Below are positions 17,101-25,236 of a stretch of 64,000 nt of DNA, piece after piece. The first letter of the stretch is position 1; every line of letters begins with the position of its first letter. The stretch covers positions 62,001 through 126,000 of the forward strand of contig NZ_JACIBK010000010.1 in the NCBI RefSeq assembly GCF_014195325.1, read 5' to 3'. The notes beneath the pieces are model-generated. The model worked only from the letters and a program-made list of their open reading frames with translations. It was not told the origin of the DNA and did no database searches. This DNA comes from Rhizobium sp. BK650 (GTDB taxonomy: Bacteria; Pseudomonadota; Alphaproteobacteria; Rhizobiales; Rhizobiaceae). Both the position numbers and the translations under genes were made by a program.

Positions 17101-19660
17101 AGCCTATGAGGCCATCATCGCCGCTTCGCGCGTTGTGCTGCGCGGCCGCGACGGCAGTCTTATCGACCAATTGCAGAAGGCTCGTTCCGTTGCCGGGTCA
17201 CCGGCGCTCCTCGGTCAGTGGGGCGATTCGACCCTCGTGCCGAGAATGGTACGGATTGCTTCGGAGCCGATATCGGCTGATGGCAGCGACCTCACTTTCT
17301 GGAATGGCTATGGCGGCTTTGCTGCCGATGGCAGTGAATATGTCGTGCGCCTGTCGGGTGGCGAGCAGACGCCGCATCCGTGGGTCAATATCATGGCCAA
17401 CGAGAGCTTCGGCTTCCATGTCTCAGCGGAAGGCGCAGCCTTCACCTGGAGCCAGAACTCCCGCGATCATCAGCTAACGCCCTGGACCAATGATATGGTC
17501 ACCAACCGACCGGGGGAGGCCTTCTATCTGAGGGATCTCGACCGCGGTTCGGTCATCGTGCCCTATGCAGCGTTGGCGCAGCGGTCTGATACGTTGTTCG
17601 AGGCGCGTCATGGTCTTGGCTATTCGGTCTTCTCGACAGTTCAGGATGAAATCGCTCTGGAGGTCACCCAGACCCTCCATATGGAAAAGCCGGTCAAGCT
17701 GACACGGCTGCGCGTCCGCAATGAGGCGGGTGAGGCACGCAAACTCCGGCTTTACGGCTATGCTGAATGGATCCTTGGCAATAACCCGACGAAGACCAAA
17801 CCCTTCATCATCTCGAGCTTCGACAGCGCGAGCGGGGCGGTCTTCGCAAGTAACCCTTTCAGCGTGAGCTTCGGCACGCGCGTCGCAGCCTTCGCGGCAA
17901 GTGAAACGCCATCGAGTGTTTCAACCAGCCGCCGCGAATTCATCGGCAGGCATGGGACGATCCAGCAGCCGCGCACGGTCTCGGCCGGCTCGCGTCTTTC
18001 CAATGCTGTCGATCTCGATGGCGATCCGGCAGCCGCCATGGCTTTCGATCTGACGATTGCTCCCGGCGAAGTACGCGACATCTGCTTCTATTTGGGCGAT
18101 GCAGCCTCGCAGGCGGACGCAGCCGCCCTGATTGGAGAGATCCGCTCGATGGGTTTTGATGACGTTCTTGGCCAGACGCGCGACTTCTGGAAGAATTTCA
18201 CCGGCAAGACGCGTGTTTCAACACCTGACCAGCGTCTCGACTTCATGGTCAACAGCTGGCTGCCCTATCAGACCTATAGCTGCCGCATCATGGCCCGCAC
18301 CGCCTTCTACCAGTCGAGCGGTGCGTGGAACCTGCGCGACCAGCTGCAGGATTCGTTGGCCTTCCTGCTTCATTCGCCCGAGATCGCTCGCAGGCAGATC
18401 CTCAATACCGGCCGCCGGCAGTTCCCGGAAGGCGACTTCCAGCACTGGTGGTTGGCCGATACCGGCGCGGGCGTTCGTACGAACATCTCCGACGATCCGG
18501 TCTGGCTCGCTTATGCGGTCGATCAGTATTGCACAGCGACCGGCGATATCGCGATCATGGACGAGATGCTACCCTTCGTCGAAGGCGCGCAGCTCAGCCC
18601 TGGCCAGTACGACGCCTTCCTGCAGCCACGGGTTTCCAATACGACTGCATCGCTTTACGAGCACGCGGCCCTCGGCCTTGATCTGGCAATCAAGCGCACC
18701 GGCGTCAACGGCCTGCCGCTGATGATGAGCGGCGACTGGTGCGATAAGATGGACCGCGTCGGCATGGCCGGCCGGGGCGAAAGCGTCTGGCTCGGCTGGT
18801 TCCTGGCGGGGGCATTGCGCCGCTTTATCGTCTATGCCGAATCCCGCGGCGATACACAGCGTGTCAGCCACTGGACGGCGCATCTGGAAAAGCTGAAGAC
18901 CGCAATCGAAACGGCCGGCTGGGACGGCGAATATTACCGTCGTGGCTATTACGACAACGGCGCGCCGCTGGGCTCCAGCCAGTCCGAGGAAGACAAGATC
19001 GACTCGATCGCTCAGTCCTGGAGCGTGCTGTCGGGCGAGGGCAATCCGCAGCGCAGCGAGATGGCTATGAAGGCCGTCCTCGACAAGCTCGTCGATGAAG
19101 AGGGCAAGTTCATCCGTCTGCTGACGCCGCCCTTCGTCAAACCAGTCAACGATCCCGGGGTCATCAAAGCCTATCCGCCGGGCGTTCGGGAAAATGGCGG
19201 TCAGTATACTCATGCCGCGACTTGGGCGGTGCTCGCTCTTGCTCGCATGGGTCGCTCTGAAGACGCATGGCGCGCTTTCGAGATGCTGAACCCGATCAAT
19301 CACTCGCTCGATAAACCCTCTGCGGATATCTATCGCATCGAGCCCTATGTGATCGCCGGCGACATCTATGGCGAAGGCGCCCTCAAGGGCCGCGGTGGCT
19401 GGAGCTGGTACACTGGCTCGGCCGGCTGGTTCTACCGTGTGGCAATCGAGGGCATTCTTGGCATTCGCTCGGAAAATGGCCGCCTGCACGTCAAGCCGGT
19501 CCTGCCGGCGGGATGGAACGGTTTCTCCGCCGAACTCGACCTGCCGAGTGGGAAATATCAGGTTTCCGTTTCGAAGGTGGACGCGGATCGCTGCTCCGTT
19601 ACGATCAACGGCATGGCACTTGATGAGCTGAACGAAGGGTATTTGCTGGCGGCCAAATAA
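11165..19660 (+). CDS. ndvB: Cyclic beta-1,2-glucan synthase
   Basis: A 2831-residue inner-membrane enzyme of the full length expected for NdvB/ChvB. It makes cyclic beta-1,2-glucan from UDP-glucose, a periplasmic glucan needed for osmotic adaptation and for nodule or plant-cell invasion. Order of parts: N-terminal cytosolic region; two membrane helices near residues 400-470; a GT84 glycosyltransferase domain with MTLDSDTRVV (metal-binding DSD) and the RQHRWARGDW motif near residue 770; further helices around 800-1000; then long beta-sandwich modules and a C-terminal GH94 phosphorylase-like domain that sets ring size, with MMSGDWCDKMDRVG holding the expected catalytic aspartate. The start follows AGGAGAGAG by 10 bases. 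A separate exporter gene (ndvA) is not in the window. Confidence 0.97.
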   Translation: MTSQNAMGAASAHVQAPSADPDFGIRARLLSNEQLRLKAAQFAETRALDVTSFKNFDFFQRHRENEAEILRVYRAAAADVDAGESITPATEWLLDNHYIVEEAIQEVRRDFPKKFYRELRKIDLDGTEVPRTLALAWLYMAHAHSNITNAGMAAVTEGFQDKETLRIGELWALPSLVRYVLIDNLRRVASQIDKSRKMRISANAAATQAIELGDAGSAGYLETLAANLDDTTFVTQLHYRLRNALEPTEAALNWLEGKLAAKGTDAEAVMSAEQTRLGAANALMGSIIKSLREINDTDWSEWVEEVSTIDKLLWQQTDYAELDSGSRNSYRRQIEKLAKRSDKTEMDIAEAAVRLADRAKAASQDIFASAANVGYYFVGNGRPALEAEIGFRPTLGLRFMRVIRKLNWLAIAVPVLLLTLLALIVVDRIFVGAGMPLFATVVLLLMFALPASEGATGLFNFFATFFITPDRLVGYEFKKGVPAEARTLVTIPCLIGKREHVDELVRNLEVHYLANARGEIYYALLSDWPDAQEEQNARDLEVLDYALSRIAELESRYAEDGKQRFYLLHRRRQYNPAEGAWMGWERKRGKLHELNMLLRGEPDTSFLPGANVVPQDVRYVMTLDSDTRVVRDTVTKLVGKLHHPINRPVFDETKQRVVDGYGVLQPRVTPSLTTGKDASTFQRVFSVNRGLDPYVFAVSDVYQDITGEGTFTGKGLYHVDAFEASLKGRIKENSVLSHDLLEGSMARCALVTDCELVEDFPIRYEVEVSRQHRWARGDWQLLPYIFDDRRGVTALGCWKMFDNLRRSLTPIAWFLASVLGWYWMDPLGALIWQILLIFSLFVAPTLSLINGIIPRTSDIILQAHLHTVWKDIENANAQVAMRIVFIADIACVMADAIVRSLYRLFVSRKLMLQWRTAASAQAMAQTTILGHYKVMWRAPVLAILALLFAISSGDSAWMVGLPFVILWVLSPAIAWTVSQTAETEDRLDVPDNVRAELRKIARRTWRYFDHFVVPGQHYLPPDNVQQTPHAVVAMRTSPTNIGVYLLSVISARRFGWISFEDAVKRIEQTIETVEKLEKYRGHLFNWYHTDTLKPLGRRYVSSVDSGNFAGHLIAVSSACRNWAKSPLDHIHTDLDGIGDVASILREVLNELREEDKSVRSLHDRLDGRIADLEMAVATGRREKEFSSGLIERFAGQAREIRELAGSLDREVKTAQSDEVVHWAEKLVATCELHQADKAFDPSQVDAISERLARVGDRAREIAFDMDFSFLYRPERRLLSIGFRVETEEVDAACYDLLASEARLTSLFSVAKGDLPTEHWYKLGRHVVPVGSRGALVSWSGSMFEYLMPPLVMQERSGGILNQTNNLIVLEQMNYARKLGTPWGISEAAFNARDHQMNYQYSNFGVPTLGLKRGLGQNAVIAPYASLLASQYHPVAALENLNRLRAVGALGMYGFHDAVDFTASRVPEGKQCAVVYNYYAHHHGMSIAAVANVAFDGMLRELFHADPVIEAAELLLQEKAPRDIPVMASKHETDAPATIQGDLMRPEVRRLEDPASRERELLLLSNGRYSTMLTATGSGYSRWKNLSINRWRADPTEDRWGSFIFLRDIASNEWWSATAEPRSIANEHVRVSFSDDKAEFVKTVGDLTSEMEVFVASDHDAEGRRLTITNTGTEDRVIEVTSYMEPVATLDIVDTGHPVFARMFLKTEIAAAGDAIFVERQKRGLTDPDVAIAQLIVDTSGESGPTQYETDRMRFLGRGRTLTEAAAFDAGAKLSSTDGFTMDTCVSLRRTLSVPAGEKVSVTFWTIAGADRSELEAALEHYRQPESFAQGLVQAWTRTQSQLRQIGVNSKEAAAYQRFARYIIYPDMALRADSKAVREGLRSQSVLWGATLSGDAPLMTLRITDELGTDLVKELLRAQGLLQSRGVEVDLVIFNERTGEAAGEMQRTIDQLCDAARHASEVAGIQRNIYVLRKDLTTPEAYEAIIAASRVVLRGRDGSLIDQLQKARSVAGSPALLGQWGDSTLVPRMVRIASEPISADGSDLTFWNGYGGFAADGSEYVVRLSGGEQTPHPWVNIMANESFGFHVSAEGAAFTWSQNSRDHQLTPWTNDMVTNRPGEAFYLRDLDRGSVIVPYAALAQRSDTLFEARHGLGYSVFSTVQDEIALEVTQTLHMEKPVKLTRLRVRNEAGEARKLRLYGYAEWILGNNPTKTKPFIISSFDSASGAVFASNPFSVSFGTRVAAFAASETPSSVSTSRREFIGRHGTIQQPRTVSAGSRLSNAVDLDGDPAAAMAFDLTIAPGEVRDICFYLGDAASQADAAALIGEIRSMGFDDVLGQTRDFWKNFTGKTRVSTPDQRLDFMVNSWLPYQTYSCRIMARTAFYQSSGAWNLRDQLQDSLAFLLHSPEIARRQILNTGRRQFPEGDFQHWWLADTGAGVRTNISDDPVWLAYAVDQYCTATGDIAIMDEMLPFVEGAQLSPGQYDAFLQPRVSNTTASLYEHAALGLDLAIKRTGVNGLPLMMSGDWCDKMDRVGMAGRGESVWLGWFLAGALRRFIVYAESRGDTQRVSHWTAHLEKLKTAIETAGWDGEYYRRGYYDNGAPLGSSQSEEDKIDSIAQSWSVLSGEGNPQRSEMAMKAVLDKLVDEEGKFIRLLTPPFVKPVNDPGVIKAYPPGVRENGGQYTHAATWAVLALARMGRSEDAWRAFEMLNPINHSLDKPSADIYRIEPYVIAGDIYGEGALKGRGGWSWYTGSAGWFYRVAIEGILGIRSENGRLHVKPVLPAGWNGFSAELDLPSGKYQVSVSKVDADRCSVTINGMALDELNEGYLLAAK

Positions 19661-19669
19661 GAACTCGCT

Positions 19670-19704
19670 GCCGGGGCAGGATCGACTTGTGTCACTGCCC
19701 CGGC
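19670..19704. terminator. Terminator-like hairpin after ndvB
   Basis: GCCGGGGCAG (19670-19679) pairs perfectly with CTGCCCCGGC (19695-19704) across a 15-base loop. It lies between two converging genes, 9 bp after the ndvB stop and 21 bp from the end of the cyclase gene, so it could serve both. No T tract follows on either strand. Confidence 0.6.
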
Positions 19705-19725
19705 GATTGCCTCGATCTGCGTCGC

Positions 19726-20784
19726 TCAATCGGTTGGCAGAGTGAAAACAGCGCAGGGATCTGCAATACCGCGCAGCCGGTGTTGACCAAGGGGGACCAG
19801 CCGCGTCGTCGTCTCCGCAGCGAGCGCACCCGATATCAAGACGCGGTGACCAAGAGACTTGCAGAGTCCTTCCAGCCGGCTGACGAGATTGACTGCAGGG
19901 CCGATGGCGGTGAAATCCAGCCGGTCGGCCGCACCGATATTGCCCCAGAGCATTTCACCAAAATGCAGCGCCACGCCGAAGGGCAGCGGCGGCAGACCTT
20001 GTGTTTGCCGGGTGACGTCGAGATGAGCCATGCCGGCACGTACGGCCGCGACGGCGCGTAACGAGGCCTCGCAAGCCTCTGCGGGGGTGCCGGTAACGGG
20101 AAAGATTGCCAGAACACCGTCCCCAATGAATTTCAGTACCTCGCCGCCGAAAGCGTGTACTGCGCCTGCAACACGATCGAACCAAGCGTCGAGGATCGCG
20201 ATCATTAGCGAGGGCTCGGTAGCTTCCGATAGCGCCGTAAAATCGCGCAAATCTGCGCAGAGCAGAGCGGCGCGAATGGTTTCACCACTGCTGCGAGCGA
20301 GCGCTCCGGCCTGTACCTGTGCGGCACTGCGTCGACCGAGATAGGCCTCCAGAAGTGTGGTCAGTGCCGTTCGCGCGGTCAGAGTTGCCAAGGGTGCGGT
20401 TGCGAAGCGCGCAGTCTGATGCAGCCGATCCCCCTCGGCTGGATCGAATGGGCGAGATCCGGCCCAGCCCAGTATCGGACCGTCTAAGCCGCGGCCGATC
20501 TTTCCTACATATACCGGTCCAAGCCCGGCAAGCCAGTCGCCAGCGGCCTTATTGAGCGGACTTCCGGCAAAGTCGAGCGCTTCGATCACAGCACCCGTGT
20601 CCGCCCGCCATAACCAGGTGCGGCGCGCAATAATCGGATGCGGGACGGCAAGGGTGAGGGCACCGCCCGCAAGCGGCAGACCTTCAGCAAGCAACTGGCG
20701 GCCAAGCTCGGCTATAAAATGTTCAGGGCCGGACGAGGCGCTGGCCTCATCGATCAGCCAGGCGAGGTGGGCGGGCAAATCCAT
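19726..20784 (-). CDS. Class III adenylate/guanylate cyclase
   Basis: 352 residues. The C-terminal half is a class III cyclase domain: LLCADLRDFTALSEAT carries the first metal-binding aspartate, KFIGDGVLAIFP the second, and GVALHFGEMLWGNIG and LDFTAIGPAVNLVSRLE match the substrate and ribose-binding region. It should make cAMP from ATP in the cytosol. The N-terminal 150 residues are an unassigned sensor-like region (HPIIARRTWLWR) also seen in the second cyclase at 44013. There are no membrane helices. Rhizobia carry many such cyclases. It converges with ndvB; no operon partner is evident. Confidence 0.88.
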   Translation of the reverse strand: MDLPAHLAWLIDEASASSGPEHFIAELGRQLLAEGLPLAGGALTLAVPHPIIARRTWLWRADTGAVIEALDFAGSPLNKAAGDWLAGLGPVYVGKIGRGLDGPILGWAGSRPFDPAEGDRLHQTARFATAPLATLTARTALTTLLEAYLGRRSAAQVQAGALARSSGETIRAALLCADLRDFTALSEATEPSLMIAILDAWFDRVAGAVHAFGGEVLKFIGDGVLAIFPVTGTPAEACEASLRAVAAVRAGMAHLDVTRQTQGLPPLPFGVALHFGEMLWGNIGAADRLDFTAIGPAVNLVSRLEGLCKSLGHRVLISGALAAETTTRLVPLGQHRLRGIADPCAVFTLPTD

Positions 20785-20903
20785 GCCTTGATCATGCCAT
20801 AGCGCCCACCTGATGTCAGCCAGGCGGCTGCCGCAGCCTTCGGTCGCTTTCCCCGGGGATTCGGCCTCTTTGAATGAGGCACCTGTTTAAAGGAGAAGTT
20901 TGG

Positions 20904-21350
20904 TCATTTCCTGCCATGGAAGGGATCGGGGCCGGGGTCGCGTCCGGCTGCCACGGTGTCCAACCGGTCAAGATAATGAGCCCAGCCTTCGGCGTGGCCG
21001 GCGCATTGCTCGGCATTGGGCAAGCCGGTATGCGTAAGGCGTAGGAGCGTCCCGTCCGGCTGTTCGATCAGGTCGATCTCGACCAGGCTCGAGCCCGGCG
21101 GCACCACCTCGCTGCCATCCCAGCCAAAGCTATAAGCCAGCCGGTGGACGGGCACGACTTCACGAAAGGAGCCGCGGGCGAACCGTGCGCCGGTCACGTT
21201 GACGAGATAAAGTCCTCCGGGCTGCGGCTCGACCTCCGCCTCCGTTCCCATCCAGCGAAGGATCTTTTCCGGATCCGTGAGAAGGGCAAATACTGCAGCG
21301 GGTGGCGCGGAAAGATGCGTTTCGCGGCGGACGACGAGGGGCTCTTGCAT
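20904..21350 (-). CDS. AHSA1-like SRPBCC-domain protein
   Basis: 148 residues. The pattern VRRETHLSAPPAAVFALLTDPEKILRWMG, then GSFREVVPVHRLAYSFGWDGSE, and a C-terminal helix (CAGHAEGWAHYLDRLDTVAAG) is that of the activator-of-Hsp90-homology / START-like SRPBCC fold, a hydrophobic-cavity fold that binds small ligands. Rhizobia often pair such proteins with an ArsR-type regulator; none is adjacent here. Biochemical role unknown. Well formed and of normal length. Confidence 0.82.
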   Translation of the reverse strand: MQEPLVVRRETHLSAPPAAVFALLTDPEKILRWMGTEAEVEPQPGGLYLVNVTGARFARGSFREVVPVHRLAYSFGWDGSEVVPPGSSLVEIDLIEQPDGTLLRLTHTGLPNAEQCAGHAEGWAHYLDRLDTVAAGRDPGPDPFHGRK

Positions 21351-21567
21351 CGCTTTCTCCCGAGTTCGGTTGCACCGGTCGTGGGCACGACGCGGCGTCC
21401 TGAATTATTTTAGAGGGAGGATCGCTCGCAGCAAGGTGTCATCGATGATGTAACATTAGGAGGGCGAGGAAAATCTCGCTCCACGATCCGGATCAGCTGC
21501 GAAGCCGGTGTCTGCAACGGAAGCCGCTGTAACGGCCAATGTAACTATTTGCAACAATATCCTATGC

Positions 21568-22080
21568 TTAGGCGTCGATCTTCGTGAGCTTTAAGAAGAG
21601 CCGCCTCTCGTCGTCACGCACGCACATCATTCCGGCCAGCGTCTCAGCGTTTACCAGTCTGAAATGATCAATGATCGGTTGCTCGTCATAGACCATGGCA
21701 GCGCTCGAGGTTTGTCCGACCGTCCGAATCTCAAGAGCGGCTGTCGTGCCTCGAGCGCGGAAAGCCTTCTGAAGATGCGAGAACAGGCCTCGGGCGAAAG
21801 CGGTCCGCCCAAAGGGCGCGAGCCTGATCGCCAGCCCGAGAGGGACGAAACGAGGATCGATGGCAACGAGCCGCTCCGGGTGCCATTGGAAGAGCAGGGC
21901 GTCCGCCCGCATGTCAGGATGGAAGCGTTTGCCGAACCATCGCAGATTTTCAAGTACGCCGTCCAGGGGATGGCCTGAGGGAAAGCCGGTACCTTTCCAG
22001 AGTCCGATCATCTCGACAGGATCGACAGGCTTGAGGGACAGGAACCAATCCGCCATGTCTTTTTGCAGCTCCGCTTGCAT
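21568..22080 (-). CDS. GXWXG/DUF4334 domain protein
   Basis: 170 residues from the ATG at 22080, which is preceded by AAAGG; the frame stays open much further upstream but without a plausible ribosome site or protein-like sequence. The N-terminal MIGLWKGTGFPSGHPLDGVL fits the GXWXG motif. The C-terminal half (RTVGQTSSAAMVYDEQPIIDHFRLV, then GMMCVRDDERRLFLKLTKI) fits DUF4334. This two-domain arrangement is common in soil bacteria and its function is unknown. The cytosolic protein stands alone, flanked by a non-coding stretch. Confidence 0.75.
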   Translation of the reverse strand: MQAELQKDMADWFLSLKPVDPVEMIGLWKGTGFPSGHPLDGVLENLRWFGKRFHPDMRADALLFQWHPERLVAIDPRFVPLGLAIRLAPFGRTAFARGLFSHLQKAFRARGTTAALEIRTVGQTSSAAMVYDEQPIIDHFRLVNAETLAGMMCVRDDERRLFLKLTKIDA

Positions 22081-22514
22081 AGGTTTACCTTTCTGACGCC
22101 AGGAACGAGGTGGCACTGGCCACAGCGATTCCGAGGAGCGGTTGTCTGTGCCCATCCGGAACATTTTAAGTCCGTGCCGGTTGGACCGGATATCGATCGC
22201 GAGACCGTATCTAGGATAATACCCGAAATCGCCTCGATATTCGGCCCGACACGCGAATCGAAAAGATGCAATGAGGCGCTCATGAGGAAACTCGACAAGC
22301 AACATCGCGAACATTTGCAGACACCACCCGATGCACCGGAAAGCAGGGTCGGGCGCAGCCCGCCCATCAAGGAGTCGAGCGAGCAGGAGGCCATAAGGCC
22401 GGGCATCAATGATCCGAAGTTGATGCCGATCGGCAAACCAGGCGTTCGTGTTCGTGAAAGGAAACAATAGGCTGCCTGTGGCTTGGTGCAGCTTGACGCC
22501 TCGGAGCAGAAAGC
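22081..22514. other. Spacer without recognised gene
   Basis: About 430 bases between the DUF4334 gene and the small exported-protein gene. Open frames exist on both strands but their translations are arginine- and serine-rich and lack ribosome sites, as expected for GC-rich non-coding DNA. No hairpin, repeat or promoter of note was seen. Confidence 0.5.
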
Positions 22515-22874
22515 GTGCCGATGTGGAATTTATTACGAATATCCCTGACCAGACGGTTGAAGCTTCGCCGCTCCGGCACGGTTCTTTTGTTTGGGCTTGC
22601 CTTCGGATTGCTCGTTGCCGAAGCTTCGGCTGCGATGAGCCAGACCAACACCAGTGACCAGCGGCCGAAGTGTCAGGCCGATAGCCGGTCGCCGACCGAC
22701 AATGATCGGCAGACCGAGGAGGGAGGATCGGAAAGCAAAATATCACGGTGCAAAGGCGTACTGACGCCTCCACCGACCGGCGACCGTGAAATGGTAGAGC
22801 CGGCCCCGCCCACCGGCGACATGCCAGTCATCCGACCGGGCGATACGCCGCAGCAGGTACCGAAACAGCAATAG
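22515..22874 (+). CDS. Small exported proline-rich protein, unknown
   Basis: 119 residues if the GTG at 22515 is used, which has GGAG 9 bases upstream; an ATG two codons later is the alternative. After basic residues comes a hydrophobic helix (GTVLLFGLAFGLLVAEASA) that fits a signal peptide with cleavage near residue 40. The mature part is short, polar and disordered, with two cysteines and a tail of PPTGD-like repeats (LTPPPTGDREM, PAPPTGDMPVIRPGD). This resembles small periplasmic proteins seen in rhizobia, but no function is known. Confidence 0.55.
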   Translation: MPMWNLLRISLTRRLKLRRSGTVLLFGLAFGLLVAEASAAMSQTNTSDQRPKCQADSRSPTDNDRQTEEGGSESKISRCKGVLTPPPTGDREMVEPAPPTGDMPVIRPGDTPQQVPKQQ

Positions 22875-22921
22875 GGGCTCTATCTGCAGCTGGATTCCTT
22901 TTGGTGGCCGTTTTCAGACGG

Positions 22922-23338
22922 TTAGCGGAGCAGTTTCAGAAATCCCGTTAGCGACCGCACCCATTTCGCCGGTCCTGCAAGGCCCAGTCCATCGATCTCT
23001 TCTTCGCTGAGATCCCGGTCCGGAAAGCTGCGCTGATAACAGGAATAGTCGTGCAGTGAGCGCGCAAAACTAGGAAACGGTACGATGGCGTGTCCCTCCG
23101 GCTGACCCAGCGCCTTGAGCATGATTTGGCGGATCGTCTGTCCATCGGCCTGCAGGATCGGCACGGGACGATTGCAAACGATATCGGTGGCTCTGCCGGC
23201 ACGATCGCTTAGCCTTTCTGCGCCAAGAAGCGGCATTTTGGCGCCCATGCCTATGCCGATGGCGCTGACGGTGTTTGCGATGAGGGCAGGTGGGTGTTTA
23301 GGATCGACAACAATGGCGATACGAATATCGGAGAGCAT
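22922..23338 (-). CDS. DUF2000 family protein
   Basis: 138 residues from the ATG at 23338. The sequence MLSDIRIAIVVDPKHPPALIANT, then IGIGMGAKMPLL, and CNRPVPILQADGQTIRQI fits DUF2000, a small alpha/beta family structurally related to peptidyl-tRNA hydrolase II and of unknown function. It is divergent from a broken Lrp-type regulator gene starting at 23462. DUF2000 genes often sit beside Lrp-type genes, so a regulator-target pair is likely. The frame is open further upstream, but that extension overlaps the regulator and looks non-coding. Confidence 0.7.
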   Translation of the reverse strand: MLSDIRIAIVVDPKHPPALIANTVSAIGIGMGAKMPLLGAERLSDRAGRATDIVCNRPVPILQADGQTIRQIMLKALGQPEGHAIVPFPSFARSLHDYSCYQRSFPDRDLSEEEIDGLGLAGPAKWVRSLTGFLKLLR

Positions 23339-23461
23339 GGCAAGGACCTGACGTTGCGATCTGCGCAGCCTAAGCGATCCTCTCAGAAGAATCCTGCCTG
23401 ATAATGCCGCGTAGTCATAGTTTTTGGTAGGCTTCACCCGTACTTGGTAATTTCTGGGTAG

Positions 23462-23937
23462 ATGCTGCCGATGACGACATTTGAACCGGTCGAGATAAAG
23501 ATCCTCTCCAACCTGCAATCCGAGGGGCGGCTGACAAACCAGGAACTGTCCGAGCGCGTCGGCATGTCGACGTCTCCGTGTTGGCGAAAGGTGCGCCAGC
23601 TCGAAGATACAGGTGTGATCCAAGGCTACAGGGCCGATCTCAATCGGCGCAACTCGGGCTCGGAGTTCTCGCTTTCATCCGCGTGAAGATCGATGGCCAC
23701 AACGAGGCAGAGGCAGACGCCTTTACCGCCGAGGTTGCTCGACTGCGGGAGGTCGTTGCCTGCTACAGCATTGCGGGGGACTCCGATTTTCTGCTGCAGG
23801 TCGTCTCACCCGATCTCGACTCCTATGCCGATTTCGCCATGTCGGTTGTGCGCCGTCTGCCGCGCATCAAGGAAATGCAGACGACGTTCGTTCTTAAGGA
23901 AATCAAGCCGTTCGAAGGTTTTCCGGTGGGCCTGTGA
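23462..23937 (+). pseudogene. Lrp/AsnC-family regulator, frameshifted
   Basis: Two overlapping frames together give one Lrp-type protein. The first (from 23462) has the winged helix-turn-helix: ILSNLQSEGRLTNQELSERVGMSTSPCWRKVRQLEDTGVIQGYRADLNRRN. The second carries the RAM ligand domain: LGVLAFIRVKIDGHNEAEADAF to KEIKPFEGFPVGL. Joining them needs one extra base near 23655-23665, where AAC-TCG-GGC should read as AAN-CTC-GGG. As read, translation leaves the correct frame near residue 65 and stops at residue 74, without the ligand domain. Either a real single-base deletion or a sequencing error. The neighbouring divergent DUF2000 gene is the probable target. Confidence 0.8.
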
Positions 23938-24285
23938 GAGACTGATCAGACAGACGATCGTTAAAATAGCTCCCCTGCCAGAAGCCCATTCTGGTCTTCC
24001 GAATAGTTCCATCACTGGCGACCGGGAGCGGGCGCTGTCTTTACAATGGGTCTCCTCGCTACTGCTGTATGATGATCCTGCGGGAAGAGAAGAATTGTCA
24101 TTTCAACAGGATAGCGACCGTAGTTCATATCGGTTGTTCACTGTGCTTCACCTGCTGCTTCAACGACCATGTCGTTACCATTGATCTGATTTACGACGGC
24201 GGACGAGCCCGAATTCCCGATCCATGATTAGAGTTCCGGCATCGAAATCACCTGTCGGGAATCGACGCCGGCAAGATGACGCTCT
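23938..24285. other. Spacer with one doubtful 51-residue ORF
   Basis: No recognised gene. An ATG at 24072 opens a 51-codon frame to 24227 with a cysteine-rich centre (HIGCSLCFTCCF) but no ribosome site, so it is probably chance or a remnant. No clear terminator or repeat was seen in this stretch. Confidence 0.35.
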
Positions 24286-25236
24286 ATGGGAGGCGGACAG
24301 CCTAACCAATTGGTGCGAATCATGAATTTACGCGTCGGCCAGGCCGCAGGAAACACGGTGCTCTTCGGGATGCTGCTGATGCTTCTCGGCGATTTCCTGT
24401 TTTCGCTGAACGATGCCATGGGCAAATGGCTGGTTGCGAGCTTCGCGATCGGCCAGGTGTTAGTGATCCGCTCATTGGGCTCCTTTTTCATCCTTGCCCC
24501 GATGATCGTTCGGCAAGGCCCCCACTCCCTCTTTCGGGTCGAACGCCTGCCCCTGCAAATCCTGCGAGTCATCCTGACGACGGGGGATGTCGCCTTTTTC
24601 TACGCCGCGGTTGCCTATCTTCCGCTTGCCGATGTCATGACCTTTTATATGGCTGGCCCGATCTACGTCGCCGCACTTTCGCATTTCTTTCTGGGCGAGA
24701 CGATTGGCTGGCGCCGTTGGCTTGCCGTCATCCTTGGCTTCGCGGGTGTGGTGATTGCGCTGAGACCTTCGGCGGCGATGTTGTCCTTGCCATCGGTCTT
24801 TGGCCTGATCGGCAGCCTTTCCTTTGCGCTGACGCTGATCCTCGGCCGCCGGTTACGACAGACGAACGATGCCACGCTCGTCACGTGGCAGACGGTCGGC
24901 GCTTTGGTCACAGGCATGATCCTCAGCATCGCCGACTGGCGCATGATGTCCGCGCTCGATTTCGCGGCCATGCTGTCGCTGGGTGTCATTGCCGGCAGCG
25001 CACATTTGATGATCACGCGGGCACTGAAGCTTGCCCCCGCCTCTCTGCTTGCGCCGCTGCAGTACAGCCTGCTTCTTTGGGCGATTGTCTTTGGTTACAT
25101 TTTCTTCGGTGAATTGCCAGACATCCAGATTTTGATCGGCTCCGTCATCATCGTCCTCGCAGGCCTATTCATCTTCCATCGCAAGAACCTAATGGATGTC
25201 ACGCTTAAGGCTGACGTTCCGCCCGACGGGCATTAG
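24286..25236 (+). CDS. EamA-family (DMT superfamily) transporter
   Basis: 316 residues with about ten membrane helices in two EamA repeats: the first contains LLGDFLFSLNDAMGKWLVASF and VAFFYAAVAYLPLADVMTFYMAGPIYVA, the second the ALRPS, SFALTLILGRRL and YIFFGELPDI segments. These are inner-membrane exporters or permeases for metabolites, often amino acids or nucleosides. The first ATG at 24286 lacks a good ribosome site; the ATG at 24322 (MNLRVGQAAG) may be the true start. Its 3' end overlaps the end of the converging glycosyltransferase gene by 32 bp. Substrate unknown. Confidence 0.85.
   Translation: MGGGQPNQLVRIMNLRVGQAAGNTVLFGMLLMLLGDFLFSLNDAMGKWLVASFAIGQVLVIRSLGSFFILAPMIVRQGPHSLFRVERLPLQILRVILTTGDVAFFYAAVAYLPLADVMTFYMAGPIYVAALSHFFLGETIGWRRWLAVILGFAGVVIALRPSAAMLSLPSVFGLIGSLSFALTLILGRRLRQTNDATLVTWQTVGALVTGMILSIADWRMMSALDFAAMLSLGVIAGSAHLMITRALKLAPASLLAPLQYSLLLWAIVFGYIFFGELPDIQILIGSVIIVLAGLFIFHRKNLMDVTLKADVPPDGH

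Noticed and set aside
22081..22773. N-terminal extension of the DUF4334 protein to 401 residues
   Set aside because: The extension is Arg/Ser-rich without family similarity, and a proper ribosome site precedes the ATG at 22080.
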